Source: Pratylenchus scribneri
Taxonomy: Eukaryota; Nematoda; Chromadorea; Rhabditida; Pratylenchidae
Assembly (NCBI GenBank): GCA_030063045.1
Contig: JAQSEB010000004.1
Span: 1,302,001 to 1,366,000, forward strand
Length of the DNA stretch: 64,000 bases
Reading direction: 5' to 3'
Shown here piece by piece: positions 1 to 11,648 of the stretch. A model generated the notes under the pieces. It saw nothing but the letters and a program-made list of their open reading frames with translations, did no database searches and was not told the origin of the DNA. A program made the translations under genes and the position numbers. Position 1 is the stretch's first letter; every line of letters starts with the position of its first letter.

Positions 1-933
1 CGGTTATAATTTAAAAGTAATTTTGATAATTAAAATTCAGATAATTTACGCTCCATCGATTTTTTTAAGCTTGTCAAACACTTTTTTTTATGAATGGCAA
101 GGAATGAAAATTTTCTTATTACGTGATTGTTCTACAAATAAACGCGGATTCGCATTTCTTCTGGTTTTCATTTTTTGTTTTTTTTTAATCTTTTTACAAT
201 TTCCAGATGACTTTTTCATTGTGTGCATTCCTAATTGGCTTTTTTTACAACATTTATGGCTTAAAATTCCTCGATTCTTTTCTCCTCTACCATCTCACAC
301 GGGTTGACATACGACATAATTTTTCACCATATTTTCTACCTCTTTATTTGCTGATGAACCGACCGGATTTGACAAAATTGCTAGGAATTATCGCCTTTAT
401 ACCTCAAGCCATTTGCATTATTGCATTTGCGATCAGGTTCTTTACAATTTTAAATTTTTACTTTTTTAATTGATTTTTATACAAAGATATGTTAATGATT
501 TACCTTTTTGTTGGTTTGTAACCACATTTGCATTTGTTTCATTGAATAAAGTATGGTTGAAAAAAATGATATTAAACTAATCTTCTATGTAAAGGTCTCA
601 ACTTCTCAATATTTTATCTGGTATCTCTGCTTCATTCCATTAATTTACCCAAGAATTCAGGTTGTTTTGTATTTTTAATATCAGAAAAATAAGAATTTTT
701 AGATGACTCATCAAGAAATGTTGCAACTATTTTCACTTTGGCTGTTTGGACAAGGATTTTGGCTTTTTCCTGCATATTTGCTCGAATTCCGGGGAATAAA
801 TACATTCGTTTGGATTTGGATTGCCTCATTGGTATTCTTGATTATAAATTTTTATATTATAATAAGAATAATTCAAACGTATTCTCCCCGATATTTGGTT
901 AAAACTAGCAGAAACGAAAAACTAAAGAAATAA
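1..933 (+). CDS. PIGM: GPI mannosyltransferase I (PIG-M), C-terminal part
   Basis: Adds the first mannose to the GPI-anchor precursor on the lumenal side of the ER, using dolichol-phosphate mannose (family knowledge). The 5' end lies outside the window. Visible exons include 207-436, about 489-552, about 596-660 and 703-933. They encode the family's LYHLTRVDIRHNFSPYF block, then RYVNDLPFCWFVTTFAFVSL, NKVSTSQYFIWYLCF, and the last membrane segments around FGQGFWLFPAYLLEF, all close to animal PIG-M. The tail is hydrophobic with a short basic end. Intron phases join cleanly (for example ATCAG|GTTC to AAAG|ATATG). The part 5' of position 207 was not assigned with confidence. The next gene starts 150 bp downstream on the same strand. 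Confidence 0.88.
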
Positions 934-1082
934 TTTTCATATTTATTGTATTATTTTAATTTGATAAAGATTTTATTAAATTTTATACTTGTTTTTTTTC
1001 TTTCAATTATTTGCTTGTATCGATTCATATCATTTAATTCTTATTTGATTTGTTTTATAATTAAAAATTTTTACAGTTTAAG

Positions 1083-2412
<1,330 letters not shown>

Positions 2413-2451
2413 TCGTTTTTTTACAATTTAATTTTGTTTTAATAAAAGTAT

Positions 2452-3891
2452 TCAATCATCGCTTTCTTCGCTTTCATCACTGTAGGAGACAAGTCCTTGA
2501 AAAGGTTTACGGGTTAAATCGTCTTCTATTCTGCCTTCTCTGGATTCTGGGGGATTCATCTTCCTAATATTTAGAACGTCAGAAAATTTTCAATTGCATT
2601 ACTAGGTACCTACTTTTCTTTTGATTTATCTTCTCCACCAATTCGAATGCCCAAATCACGCTTGGATTTGGGTCCGTTCAAGCTCTCGTGCATGTTTTTT
2701 TCGCGTAGCTTTTGGATAAGCATTTTCCGTGAATCTTGTTGTTTAAATAACGGATCAGAAGATGAGGATGGGCCTGAATCAAGTTGGCCAAATGATATAG
2801 GTTCACTGAGTATTTTTTCTTTGGTCAGGTGATCCATTTGTTCATTCCCTTTGAAAAAAATGACTAGATTTATTTCAGATATCATGAAAGTTTGTACCGT
2901 TAAAATGCTTTCCCATGGCAAGTCTTTTTGCTGCTAATCTATCTTCTTCTCGCTCTGATACCAGAGTCAATTCAGTTGAAAGCCTCATCTTCATATTCGA
3001 ATCTTTTGCTCTATGCTCATTTAATGCCAGCTTTTCCCTCCTAAATGAGCCTCGTAACACCGAATTTGCTGTGTAATCATCTTGCAGCCGTGATTGAATC
3101 CATTCTAGCTTCTGGATTTGTTGGTCGTCCCCTGCTAGTTTCTGTTTGTCATCCACTGTATGCTCCGCCTTGTACATCTTTCTCAATATGTGAATTATTC
3201 CACATAATGTGAAATTTTCCTTACCGCGTCAGAAGCCAATTTAAGGCTCATTGTGCGATCAACTGGCGCCAAATTATCGATTGTGGACGGGTCAAAACGT
3301 ATTTCCTGCCGGCGAACTCCTTCAACCAACTCATAATCAAAATTCTATAAATTTACCAATTAATATAGTATAGATTTTCATTTTTAATACCTTTGGATCT
3401 GTTCGGATGGTAAAATAATTGTCGCAAACTATATACAAAAAAATAATATAATGCTAATTGAATTTGAACCCACGATGGCATTTCATTCGAAACTAGAAAA
3501 AAGATGTTTTAAAATAGTAATCTATAATGAAATGATGAGGAAACCTCATAAATAGGTGTTGTGTAATACATCCCAACTTTTTTTTTCTCAGCATTGTAGC
3601 GAACTGACATCCCAATGTGATTTTTACAACCCAAGCACCAAACATTAAATGGCATTTCGAAACCTTAATAATCATTGTTTAAAATTGTTGAATTTTTTTA
3701 ACTTACGAATGGTGATGATTCCAAGATGAGCCTTTGCTCCTCGTTCCCGCAAAGCATGGACACCATGATAACGATTGAGAGTTTTATGCGTTTTGTAATT
3801 AAAATCCGGTGGGTAATAATGATTCTGATAAGGATCATGTTTATAAATTAATTCAAATGAAAAGGTAAACCTGTCCTTTACGCTCGCCCAT
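2452..3891 (-). CDS. CCDC130: CCDC130/YJU2B, Cwc16-family splicing factor
   Basis: Yju2/Cwc16 proteins join the catalytic spliceosome and help branching (family knowledge). The start MGERKGQ is the family signature and is encoded by a tiny first exon. Next come NHYYPPDFNYKTHKTLNRYHG-like sequence, WCLGCKNHIGMSVRYNAEKK and a second cysteine pair in KCHLCDNYFTIRTDPK; together these make the CxxC...CxxC zinc site. The middle part includes EHTVDDKQKLAGDD and the basic/acidic coiled region NSVLRGSFRREK. The C-terminus ends LVSYSDESEESDD, like the acidic SDSESE tail of animal CCDC130. About six short introns. Its start is 188 bp downstream of the B3GAT stop on the same strand, so they may share a transcript. 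Confidence 0.93.
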
Positions 3892-4079
3892 TTCTGATCA
3901 TTTGTTTACTTTAATTTATTTCATTTTTAAAATTCTAATAAAAATTTCAAAAATATTTATTGAAGTAAAGAACAAACCGAATAAAATATTAAATTTAAAC
4001 ATTCAACAATATATTTATTCATATTGTAGTATATATATGTATATGTAATTGTAAATATTTTGATTCATATCAAGAAGTA

Positions 4080-5199
4080 TCAAAAAATGGCATCCTGTTC
4101 AACTATACTCAAATTTGATCTAGTACGAAATTTTTCTATTTCAGCATTTGAAAGCTTAGGTTTTTCTGTTCTCGTATGCCATACATAGGTTTTTGTACAA
4201 TTTTCGGCCTTTGGCTCCAAGTCCGATAATTTAAATCCAAATGAGGCAAGAAAATCGGATTCCTTTTGAAATTCAGTCAGGGTTTTTGAGCGAGTTAATA
4301 TAAATTAACCTGATAACCTATTCGAGATTTAAATGAAAATAGAACATCCGTATCATGAATTAATGATAAATTCAGAGCAAATCCTGCCATATCAACCGGG
4401 AAGGAACGTTTCGCTTGCCATCGTGCATTGAAACCACGAATTGAAGCTTAAAAGTATAGATTAAAATAGAATTTTGGAAAGTTTAACAATTTTCAAAGAG
4501 TATAGGTGTTTCCACAAGCAATCCACCGACAATCCCTGTGTAAATTAGATAAATTAAACTCGCATTCATTCATCAACCATTTTTATATACCTACTGGCCA
4601 AATTCCAACGCGTTTTATGGTTCGCATTTCATTAAATAGTCTCCAATCGTAGGTATTGTCATCATCGCCAAAATATAATATTCCTTTCATCCAAGAAGCT
4701 AGATTCAATCTGTTAAAAGCAATTATATTTATTGCACTTTAATCTAACCTTATCCAATGGAGTGCGGCATTACGTTGCTCAACACCTCGAGGAAATTTCC
4801 AATTTGGCTCAGAAAAATTCAATTTTTTGTTGGCTGGAGTTGGGGCAATAAGATGGACTCCATTTATGCCAGTTCTTTTCATTATTTCATCGATAAATGG
4901 CGAGGATTGGTTGGCATCTTCAACGATGATCCAAAATAATCCAGGCACTGGGGATAATGTTTGAGCAATTCTTATGAGATCTGCCTTTTGTGCTGTCCTG
5001 TAGGCCGTTGGTGTTACAAAAACAATCGGTGGTAGAGTACTAAAGTAAATTAATTCTTTATTATTTCTAACTCTACTTATACTTACCCCGTTTCTTTCTT
5101 GATACATTGTTCACCATAAAAAGTAGAAATTCGGAATAAGAAATAAATTTGCACTGTGACAACGAATAGAATTACCATCAACCATAATCTCGAAAACAT
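4080..5199 (-). CDS. B3GAT: Beta-1,3-glucuronyltransferase (B3GAT / GlcAT-I family)
   Basis: Golgi type II enzyme that transfers glucuronic acid to Gal-Gal-Xyl linkers or related glycans. The start chosen is [20 protein letters not shown], a short cytosolic end plus a signal anchor; an in-frame stop lies just upstream. Catalytic-domain landmarks in order: [40 protein letters not shown], the UDP/Mn motif [47 protein letters not shown] and [18 protein letters not shown]. All match GlcAT-I. In C. elegans this family includes sqv-8 and the glct genes; which paralogue this is cannot be settled from sequence alone. It sits between SNW1 and CCDC130 on the same strand. Confidence 0.93.
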
Positions 5200-5453
5200 T
5201 TTCCATGAAATGCCCTCATTTCTGATTCGCTTAAGGCCCAACAGCTTCTGTTCCAGTTTCAAAAATTAGCAGCTAAATAAATATAAAAAAGAAATAGCAA
5301 ATTGAGTCAAAAATTACTGCTGATTAAACAAAAATGAAAATATTTATCAAAAAAAAATGGGATTTTTCAATGATAACCGTTAAATAAAAAAATGAACTTT
5401 AATATTCATTCAAATCAAAACATGCGATGTGTAGATGAAAAAATTTTAACATT

Positions 5454-7690
5454 TTATTTTCGACTGCGCTTGCTTTCCTTTGTTTCTTCTGTTGCTTTAC
5501 GTTTGTTAGATGAAAAGGTCGCAGATGTATTTGACTGCAACAATTCACCCAAACCGAAAATATCGTCTTCATCTCGTTCAAACTAAAAGTAATTGTTTGA
5601 ATTGAATAATAAACTTTAAAAAAAACCTGAACAGGACCGGAACGTGTTCCTTCTTGTCCACTTTCTGTGCCCGAAAATCCTTTATCGGGAACAAAACGAT
5701 TTGTACTAATAATTCGGTCAAGATCGGCCCCATAAATGCTGCTGTCAATATCTTTGCCTAAATTAATTAATTAAAGATTGGAACATTAATTCCTGCTTAC
5801 GCGGTCGATATATATGTTGTTGGACACTATCTTGAGGACGCCATGGTTTATCGTATGCAGTATAAGTTTCATCGTCAATCCCACCACTATCAAGTCCCTT
5901 TAAATAGATAAATTAAATGTGATGTTATGATCTATGAATATAAAAATTTACCCCAGTTTGATTGAAGAGGCGTGAATCGAATTGGGTCTCACCAGCTGCT
6001 TTGGCCCGAGAATCAGGCAACCCCAAAGCGATCTTCTCACTTATGTCCCTCTCTTTATCTCGTCTTAATTTCTCCAATTTATCCGGTCTTGATCGAGCAA
6101 TGTTCCGTTCTTTTCGATGCTCATCCATACGATCACGGCGAACTTGTTCCCGTTCTTTAGCCTCTTCCTTTGCTTCTGGTTCATCCTCTTCTGCTTTTCG
6201 AAGTGCTTGGGCCCTTTCCAATCGAGCATTCTGTGCCATTTCCCTCATCCTTTTCTCTTGTTCCGACTTTTTGTTCTGAGCAATTCGGCGTTCCATTTGG
6301 GAGCGTGTCTCAACAGCTTCGCGAGCTTTCCTCTCGGCAATACTTAATGCCTCGGCCATTTTTGCAAAATTCTCATTGATATGAACTTGTTGAAGTCCAC
6401 GACCATCAGCTGCCAATCGTTTGTCCAAAGCTACAGTGTATCCTTTTGGGTTCTTCCAATTCGAAATACATGGAGGAATTTTCCAATCAGCCTGGTCCTT
6501 TGCACTTATCTTAAAATATTAAATTGAATTGCAATATTTTTATTAGTTTGGAACCTTTCTAGTAGGTGAATGCATTACTGGTGCCGGTGGAGATGGAGGA
6601 GCTCGAGGAATTTTCTGATTGACTCTAAATATTATAAAATAAAAATACAATAATTACGTCTGTTTCGAAACCTGAATCGAGGTGGTTCCATTGGGTCTTT
6701 TTGTTCTTCTACCAATCGAATAATTCGTTGCTGCGCTCCACCTGCATTCATTCCAGATTGTTGACTCGGTGTATAACGAACATATTGCGCGGGAGCCGTC
6801 TTTTTCGCATGTTGAACAGGCAATGCGGCGGCAATTTTTGCTGTGGTAATTTTTTCTAATGCTTGACGTGTTGCTTCAGTTGTATCTCTTATTTCGTCCT
6901 CGGTTGGTTTTTGAAATGATTCGTCTGTGTCATCAATTATCTTCGATTTCATATCTGCCAAACGCGAATGAACAATCTAAATAAAATGTTAAGAATTCTA
7001 AATTGAATCCATTTTGTATCCGACCTTATCCTTCGAATGTCCAATCCGTGCAATTTCATCAAACCGGAGTTTCCCTTCTGTGTCAAATTGTAGAGCAACC
7101 GTGTTTTTCGCCCCGGTGCCTGGTTTATCCATCCCCATACCTAAATATTAAGCAGTTAATTTATGGTGGAAATAACATTTAAAGATCTGACCCAGTGGAT
7201 ATTGAGCACTGAAAATTTCTGGAAAAGCTCCTCCATCACCAAAATCTTCTTGAATCCGAGGAACATAGCCTTTTCTGTGACCTTAAAAAAAGAATTAGAA
7301 GAAAATATGTGATAGACGAATGCTTTTTGCAATTAATGGTTGTTAAAAAAAAAGCAAAAAAGGAATAATAATGTGCAAAGCAAAAGTGCATAATTAAGTA
7401 AATTTAACAAAGCGAAAGCAATTATTTTTATTAATTGCAAAAAGCATTCGTCTGTCTCACATATTTTCCTATAATCTTTTCAAACCATATGGTGGTGGCT
7501 CTTTAGTGACGATGGCATTTGATGAATTTGTTAAAGTTAGAGAGGCTTCATGTCCTTTGAACCAAGGATCTCGGGTAACAACACTTGACCATTCATCACG
7601 AGATTCTTGCGCTGGATTTGGTAATATTCTAAATTGAAAAAAATATTTTAATTTAGATTTTTACACTTACTCGGTCAACTTAATCGACAT
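5454..7690 (-). CDS. skp-1: SNW domain protein 1 (SKIP / Prp45 homologue)
   Basis: Core spliceosome component and transcription co-regulator in the nucleus. The first exon is tiny (MSIKLTE), read through to ILPNPAQESRDEW. Conserved blocks follow: KEPPPYG, GYVPRIQEDFGDGGAFPEIF, APAQYVRYTPSQQSG, RIIRLVEEQKDPMEPPRF, PPSPPAPVMHSP, IPPCISNWKNPKGYTV and the SNW heart LDKRLAADGRGLQQVHINEN. Then come a charged helical region with RDISEKIALG, FDSRLFNQTG, and a basic end TKESKRSRK. The intron after PPPYG holds a palindromic element (7301-7468). First of three genes on the minus strand; the B3GAT start is 254 bp past this stop. Confidence 0.95.
7301..7468. mobile_element. Short palindromic (MITE-like) element in an SNW1 intron
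   Basis: Left arm 7301-7337 and right arm 7430-7468 are near-perfect reverse complements around the core GACGAATGCTTTTTGCAAT, with about 90 bp between them. It fills most of an intron of about 205 bp, while most other introns of this gene are near 45-60 bp. No open reading frame lies inside. I could not fix a target-site duplication. Confidence 0.7.
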
Positions 7691-7821
7691 TTGTTGTATT
7701 ATTATTTAAAAAATTTAATAAAATGTATTGATTTTGTTGATCTGTAAAAATTGATAAATGAAAAATAATTTATAATCGATTAAATAAAAAATGGTTCAAA
7801 TTCAAAATATGACAATAATAA

Positions 7822-7903
7822 AGGCAGGGCGTTAGGGCCGAGCCCCGGATTTCATTTCACGCGCACGCCCTTCGCCCTCGGCCCTCGCGCCTCGCCTATC
7901 AAA
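7822..7903. other. GC-rich patch in an AT-rich intergenic region
   Basis: Between GGCAGGGCGTTAGGGCC and GCGCCTCGCC the base composition jumps well above the AT-rich surroundings, with runs such as CCCTCGGCCCTCGCG and the small palindrome GGGCCGAGCCC. No coding frame or RNA gene is recognised. It borders the satellite block and may be part of the same repeat. Confidence 0.6.
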
Positions 7904-7982
7904 ATTTTTTCGATTTTATATAAGATGAATTGTCCAAAAACACATTGCCAGAAAAATAAAAATCAATTCATGGATAGCCCCA

Positions 7983-8128
7983 AATAATGTCAATCCCAAA
8001 AAATGGCAATTCCCATAAATCCCAAAAAATGTCAATCCCAAAAAATGTCAACTCCCAAAAAATGTCAATCCAGCCAAAATCCCAAAAAATGTCAACCCAG
8101 CCAAAATCCCAAAAAATGTCAATATTTA
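7983..8128. repeat. Left arm: short tandem array of CCCAAAAAATGTCA units
   Basis: Six copies of a unit built on CCCAAAAAATGTCAA, some with the spacer TCCAGCCAAAAT. The reverse complement of the same unit is amplified at 9215-9437. The pair therefore forms the outer arms of a large palindrome around the 125-bp satellite. An ORF spans the array but its product is only a translated repeat. Confidence 0.85.
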
Positions 8129-8221
8129 TTTCCTAGGGCTATTAAGGCCAATTTCATTTCCTTCATGGTTTTCGGCCATCCTGAATCCAATTCTAGTGCC
8201 AGATTTTAGAAATTTTTAATC

Positions 8222-8430
8222 TGATCGCCGGATATAGGGGGATTAAGGTGGATATAAGGGGATTAAGCCGGATTAAGCCCCGAAATTGATGTGAAATGGA
8301 CCGGAGGGCCAGTGGAAGGTCGGGGAAGTGCTTGAGAGTGCGCGGGATATAGCCGGATATAGAGGGATTAAGGTGGATATAGAGGGATTAAGGTGGATAT
8401 AAGGGGATTAAGTCGGATTAAGCCCTGAAA
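8222..8430. repeat. Inverted, diverged copies of the satellite unit
   Basis: Repeats GGATATAGGGGGATTAAGG, GGATTAAGCCCCGAAAT and GCGCGGGATATAGCCGGATA. These are the reverse complement of the unit amplified at 8541-9207. At least two partial copies are present and they are more diverged than the copies to the right. Confidence 0.8.
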
Positions 8431-8540
8431 TAGATGGGCACGAGTACTGATTTTGGCTGTTTTGCTTCCGGCTTCGTGCGAATCCTATGCTCCGAACCCC
8501 TAACCCTAATCCCTAGCCCCTAATTATGCTTAATCAGGCT

Positions 8541-9207
8541 TAATCCCCCTATATCCACCTTAATCCCCCTAAATCCAGATATATCCCGCGCATACTTATG
8601 GCCTTCGGACAACATTTCCGACCTCTCCAGACCATTTTCCATCAATTTCGGGGCTAAATCCGGCTTAATCCCCCTATATCCACCTTAATCCCCCTAAATC
8701 CAGATATATCCCGCGCATACTTATGGCCTTCGGACAACATTTCCGACCTCTCCTGGCCATTTCCCATCCATTTCGGGGCTAAATCCGGCTTAATCCCCCT
8801 ATATCCACCTTAATCCCCCTAAATCCAGATATATCCCGCGCATACTTATGGCCTTCGGACAACATTTCCGACCTCTCCTGGCCATTTCCCATCCATTTCG
8901 GGGCTAAATCCGGCTTAATCCCCCTATATCCACCTTAATCCCCCTAAATCCAGATATATCCCGCGCATACTTATGGCCTTCGGACAACATTTCCGACCTC
9001 TCCAGACCATTTTCCATCAATTTCGGGGCTAAATCCGGCTTAATCCCCCTATATCCACCTTAATCCCCCTAAATCCAGATATATCCCGCGCATACTTATG
9101 GCCTTCGGACAACATTTCCGACCTCTCCGGGCCATATCCCATCCATTTCGGGGCTAAATCCGGCTTAATCCCCCTATATCCACCTTAATCCCCCTACCCC
9201 TATATCG
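8541..9207. repeat. 125-bp satellite, five tandem copies
   Basis: The segment CATACTTATGGCCTTCGG recurs at 8591, 8716, 8841, 8966 and 9091, an exact 125-bp period. Each unit contains two TTAATCCCCCTA blocks, CCCGCGCATACTT, CGGACAACATTTCCGACCTC and a TTTCGGGGCTAAATCCGG end. Copies differ by only a few bases, alternating CCAGACCATTTTCC with CCTGGCCATTTCCC, which suggests recent expansion. The run of C5 blocks makes one strand G-rich. Confidence 0.92.
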
Positions 9208-9214
9208 CTTTTTT

Positions 9215-9437
9215 TTATTGCCATTTTTTGGGATTTTAGCTGGATTGACATTTTTTGGGAATTGACATTTTTTGGGATTGAAATTTTTTGGGATTTTGGC
9301 TGGGTTGACATTTTTTGGGATTTTTATTGCCATTTTTTGGGTTTTATGGGAGTTGACATTTTTTGGGATTTTGGCTGGGTTGACATTTTTTGGGATTTAT
9401 GGTCATTGACATTTTTTGGGATTGACATTTTTTGGAT
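9215..9437. repeat. Right arm: tandem array of TGACATTTTTTGGG units
   Basis: About ten copies of TGACATTTTTTGGG with variable spacers such as ATTTTGGCTGGGT. This is the reverse complement of the array at 7983-8128 and closes the outer palindrome. Open frames here are repeat translations. Confidence 0.85.
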
Positions 9438-9478
9438 CAGCGCAATTCATGTTAATTAAAATAAAACGTGAATGCTCA

Positions 9479-9863
9479 TTCAGCGAAAAAGACAAATAAG
9501 CGCAGTTCAGCGAAAATGGACATTTATCGAAATATTTCGGTTTATAGGGGTTAAACCAAAAAAACAATGATGTTTTTGGATTCAACGTGTTGGAAAACCC
9601 TTAAAAACATTTTCAAAACATACATTTATAAATGTTAAACTAGCAAAAACATGGTTTGTTTGAAACAAAGGTCAAATAACAAAAACATGGATGTTATAAA
9701 TGTCATAGCGTAAACAAACTATGTTTTGAAAATGTTTTTAAGGGTTTTCCAACAAGCTGAATCCAAAAACATCATTAATTTTTTGGTTTAACCCCTATAA
9801 ACCGAAATATTTCGATAAATGTCCATTTTCGCTGAACTGCGCTTATTTGTCTTTTTCGCTGAA
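9479..9863. mobile_element. 385-bp palindromic element with ~145-bp arms
   Basis: Left arm (about 9479-9623) and right arm (about 9720-9863) are reverse complements with few mismatches. They run from TTCAGCGAAAAAGACAAATA through GAAATATTTCGGTTTATAGG to AACATTTTCAAAACAT, around a loop of about 96 bp. No protein is encoded. It abuts the satellite block but shares no units with it. Confidence 0.88.
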
Positions 9864-10080
9864 CTGAGGCACCAAATAAAACATAAACATTCTCAAATCT
9901 CAAAAAAACACAGAAAATGAAACAAAATGCTTGGCGTGTAACTCATCTTGTAACATTTCCATTTCACTCTTCTGATTAAAATTAAAAATTGTTGATCGAG
10001 CAAATTGGCAATGAAACTTTATTTTTTTTTAAAATCTTGCTTTAGTATAATAATAAATGAACAAAAGTTTAATGAGGTTT

Positions 10081-11231
10081 TCATTTTCTTCCACTTCCAT
10101 ATGGAGGACAATAAGGATTTGAGCCGTAACCAGAACCATATTGTTGGCCGCCATATCCAGATACATAACTGCTTCCATAACCATTTCCATAGCTATTTAA
10201 AAAGATTGCAATGATAAGAAGTAGAAGTTATAATTACCTAGATGGGCTGTATTGTTGACCATAAGTTGAGCCATATCCCCCATAGCTTCCACCACCATAT
10301 GAATTACCATAACCTGATGCTCCATAGGTTCCGTATCTAAATTTAAAAAACGTTTTAATTCTTTATGCAAATTAATGCGAAAGGACAACTACCCATTGCC
10401 ATATCCAGAACCATAGCCACCATATCTAAAATTGATTCATTAGTCATTATACGCTCAGTTGCATCTTTTTTACCCTGAAGTAGAACTAGGACTATATTGG
10501 TTATAGCCACCATATCCAGTAGAGCTTTAAATAGAATTATAATGCTATAATATTAAGATTCCGAGAAGCAACCTATATGATGGACTATAGCTATATCCAG
10601 CCGATCCATAACTGCTTCCATAACCATTTCCATAGCTAATTAATAACTGATGATAAGAAGTAATTACTAATTATTACCTTGATGGACTGTATTGTTGACC
10701 ATAAGAGGAGCCATATCCACCGTATCCAGATCCATATCTTATTAGAAGTTTTATCATGGATTATACAAGTTTTGCTTATTTACCCGGACGAATAGCCAGT
10801 CGATCCATATCCTCCAGAATTATATCCACTACCATAACCTCCATAAGAAGATCCATATGGGCTATATTGTTGAATTCCATAGGAAGATCCATATGGACTG
10901 TATTGTTGATTTCCATAGGAAGATCCATATGGGCTATATTGTTGAATTCCATAGGAAGATCCATATGGACTGTATTGCTGATTTCCATAGGATGATCCAT
11001 ATGGGTTGTATTGTTGATTTCCATAGGAAGATCCATATGGGTTGTATTGTTGATTTCCATAGGAAGATCCATATGACCCGAAATCACATCCTTGACTATA
11101 TTGAGTAAATGCAATATTGGCACAAATTGCCACAAGTAAAAACAGCAGACTTAATTAGATTTTCAAATTAAGAAAAATACTTCAAATGGCTGAACTTACT
11201 AAGAGATCGCAAACAACATTCGACATTTCAT
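10081..11231 (-). CDS. Secreted Gly/Tyr-rich repeat protein
   Basis: The first exon encodes [10 protein letters not shown] and splices in phase to a hydrophobic run [16 protein letters not shown], together a signal peptide. The mature part opens QYSQGCDFG. It then has about six near-identical repeats of [12 protein letters not shown] (variants [16 protein letters not shown]). More exons of Gly-Tyr-Ser sequence follow ([29 protein letters not shown]) and the end is [14 protein letters not shown]. This ATG is preferred over one in another frame because only it joins the leader in phase. Composition resembles nematode cuticle, eggshell, glue or Gly-Tyr antimicrobial proteins; no specific family is recognised. 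Six or more small exons, several containing near-duplicate sequence, suggest growth by exon and repeat duplication. Confidence 0.8.
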
Positions 11232-11648
11232 TTTGAAAATAATTTAATAAACAATAGTGAATTTTTTTATATTTCCATCCCATTTTATAGAGCATCAACC
11301 ATTCCATCCCAGAAAACTTAATCCTTTTTAAGGAGTAATTGGCAACCAGATTATTTAAGCAAAAATAACTTTTTCTCCACTACTTTCCAATTCTTATTAA
11401 CCAAAATAATGTTTATCGAAGGCAAATAATGGGAAGAAAATGATGGGGACAGTTAATGCGCTTCCGAAACTTCTGATTAAAAAATAGACGGAAAAGTTTG
11501 ATTGCATTTTTAATCTGCGTTCACTGTTGTTATAAATAAAAAGTCGGAAATCTCTCTAATTTATCAATTTGATAATGAAAGCCCGTATAATTGGATAAGT
11601 GATACAAATTAAAATTAATGAGTTCATGTGTGGGTAGGGTACACCAAT

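Noticed and set aside
8003..8209. Lys/Ser-rich open frame over the CCCAAAAAATGTCA array
   Set aside because: A translation of the tandem repeat, with no splice context and no conserved protein.
9262..9459. Open frame with repeated FFGIEIFWDFGW sequence
   Set aside because: A translation of the right-arm repeat, mirrored by the left arm; not a gene.
10857..11108. Plus-strand frame rich in [12 protein letters not shown]
   Set aside because: Antisense of the Gly/Tyr repeat exon.
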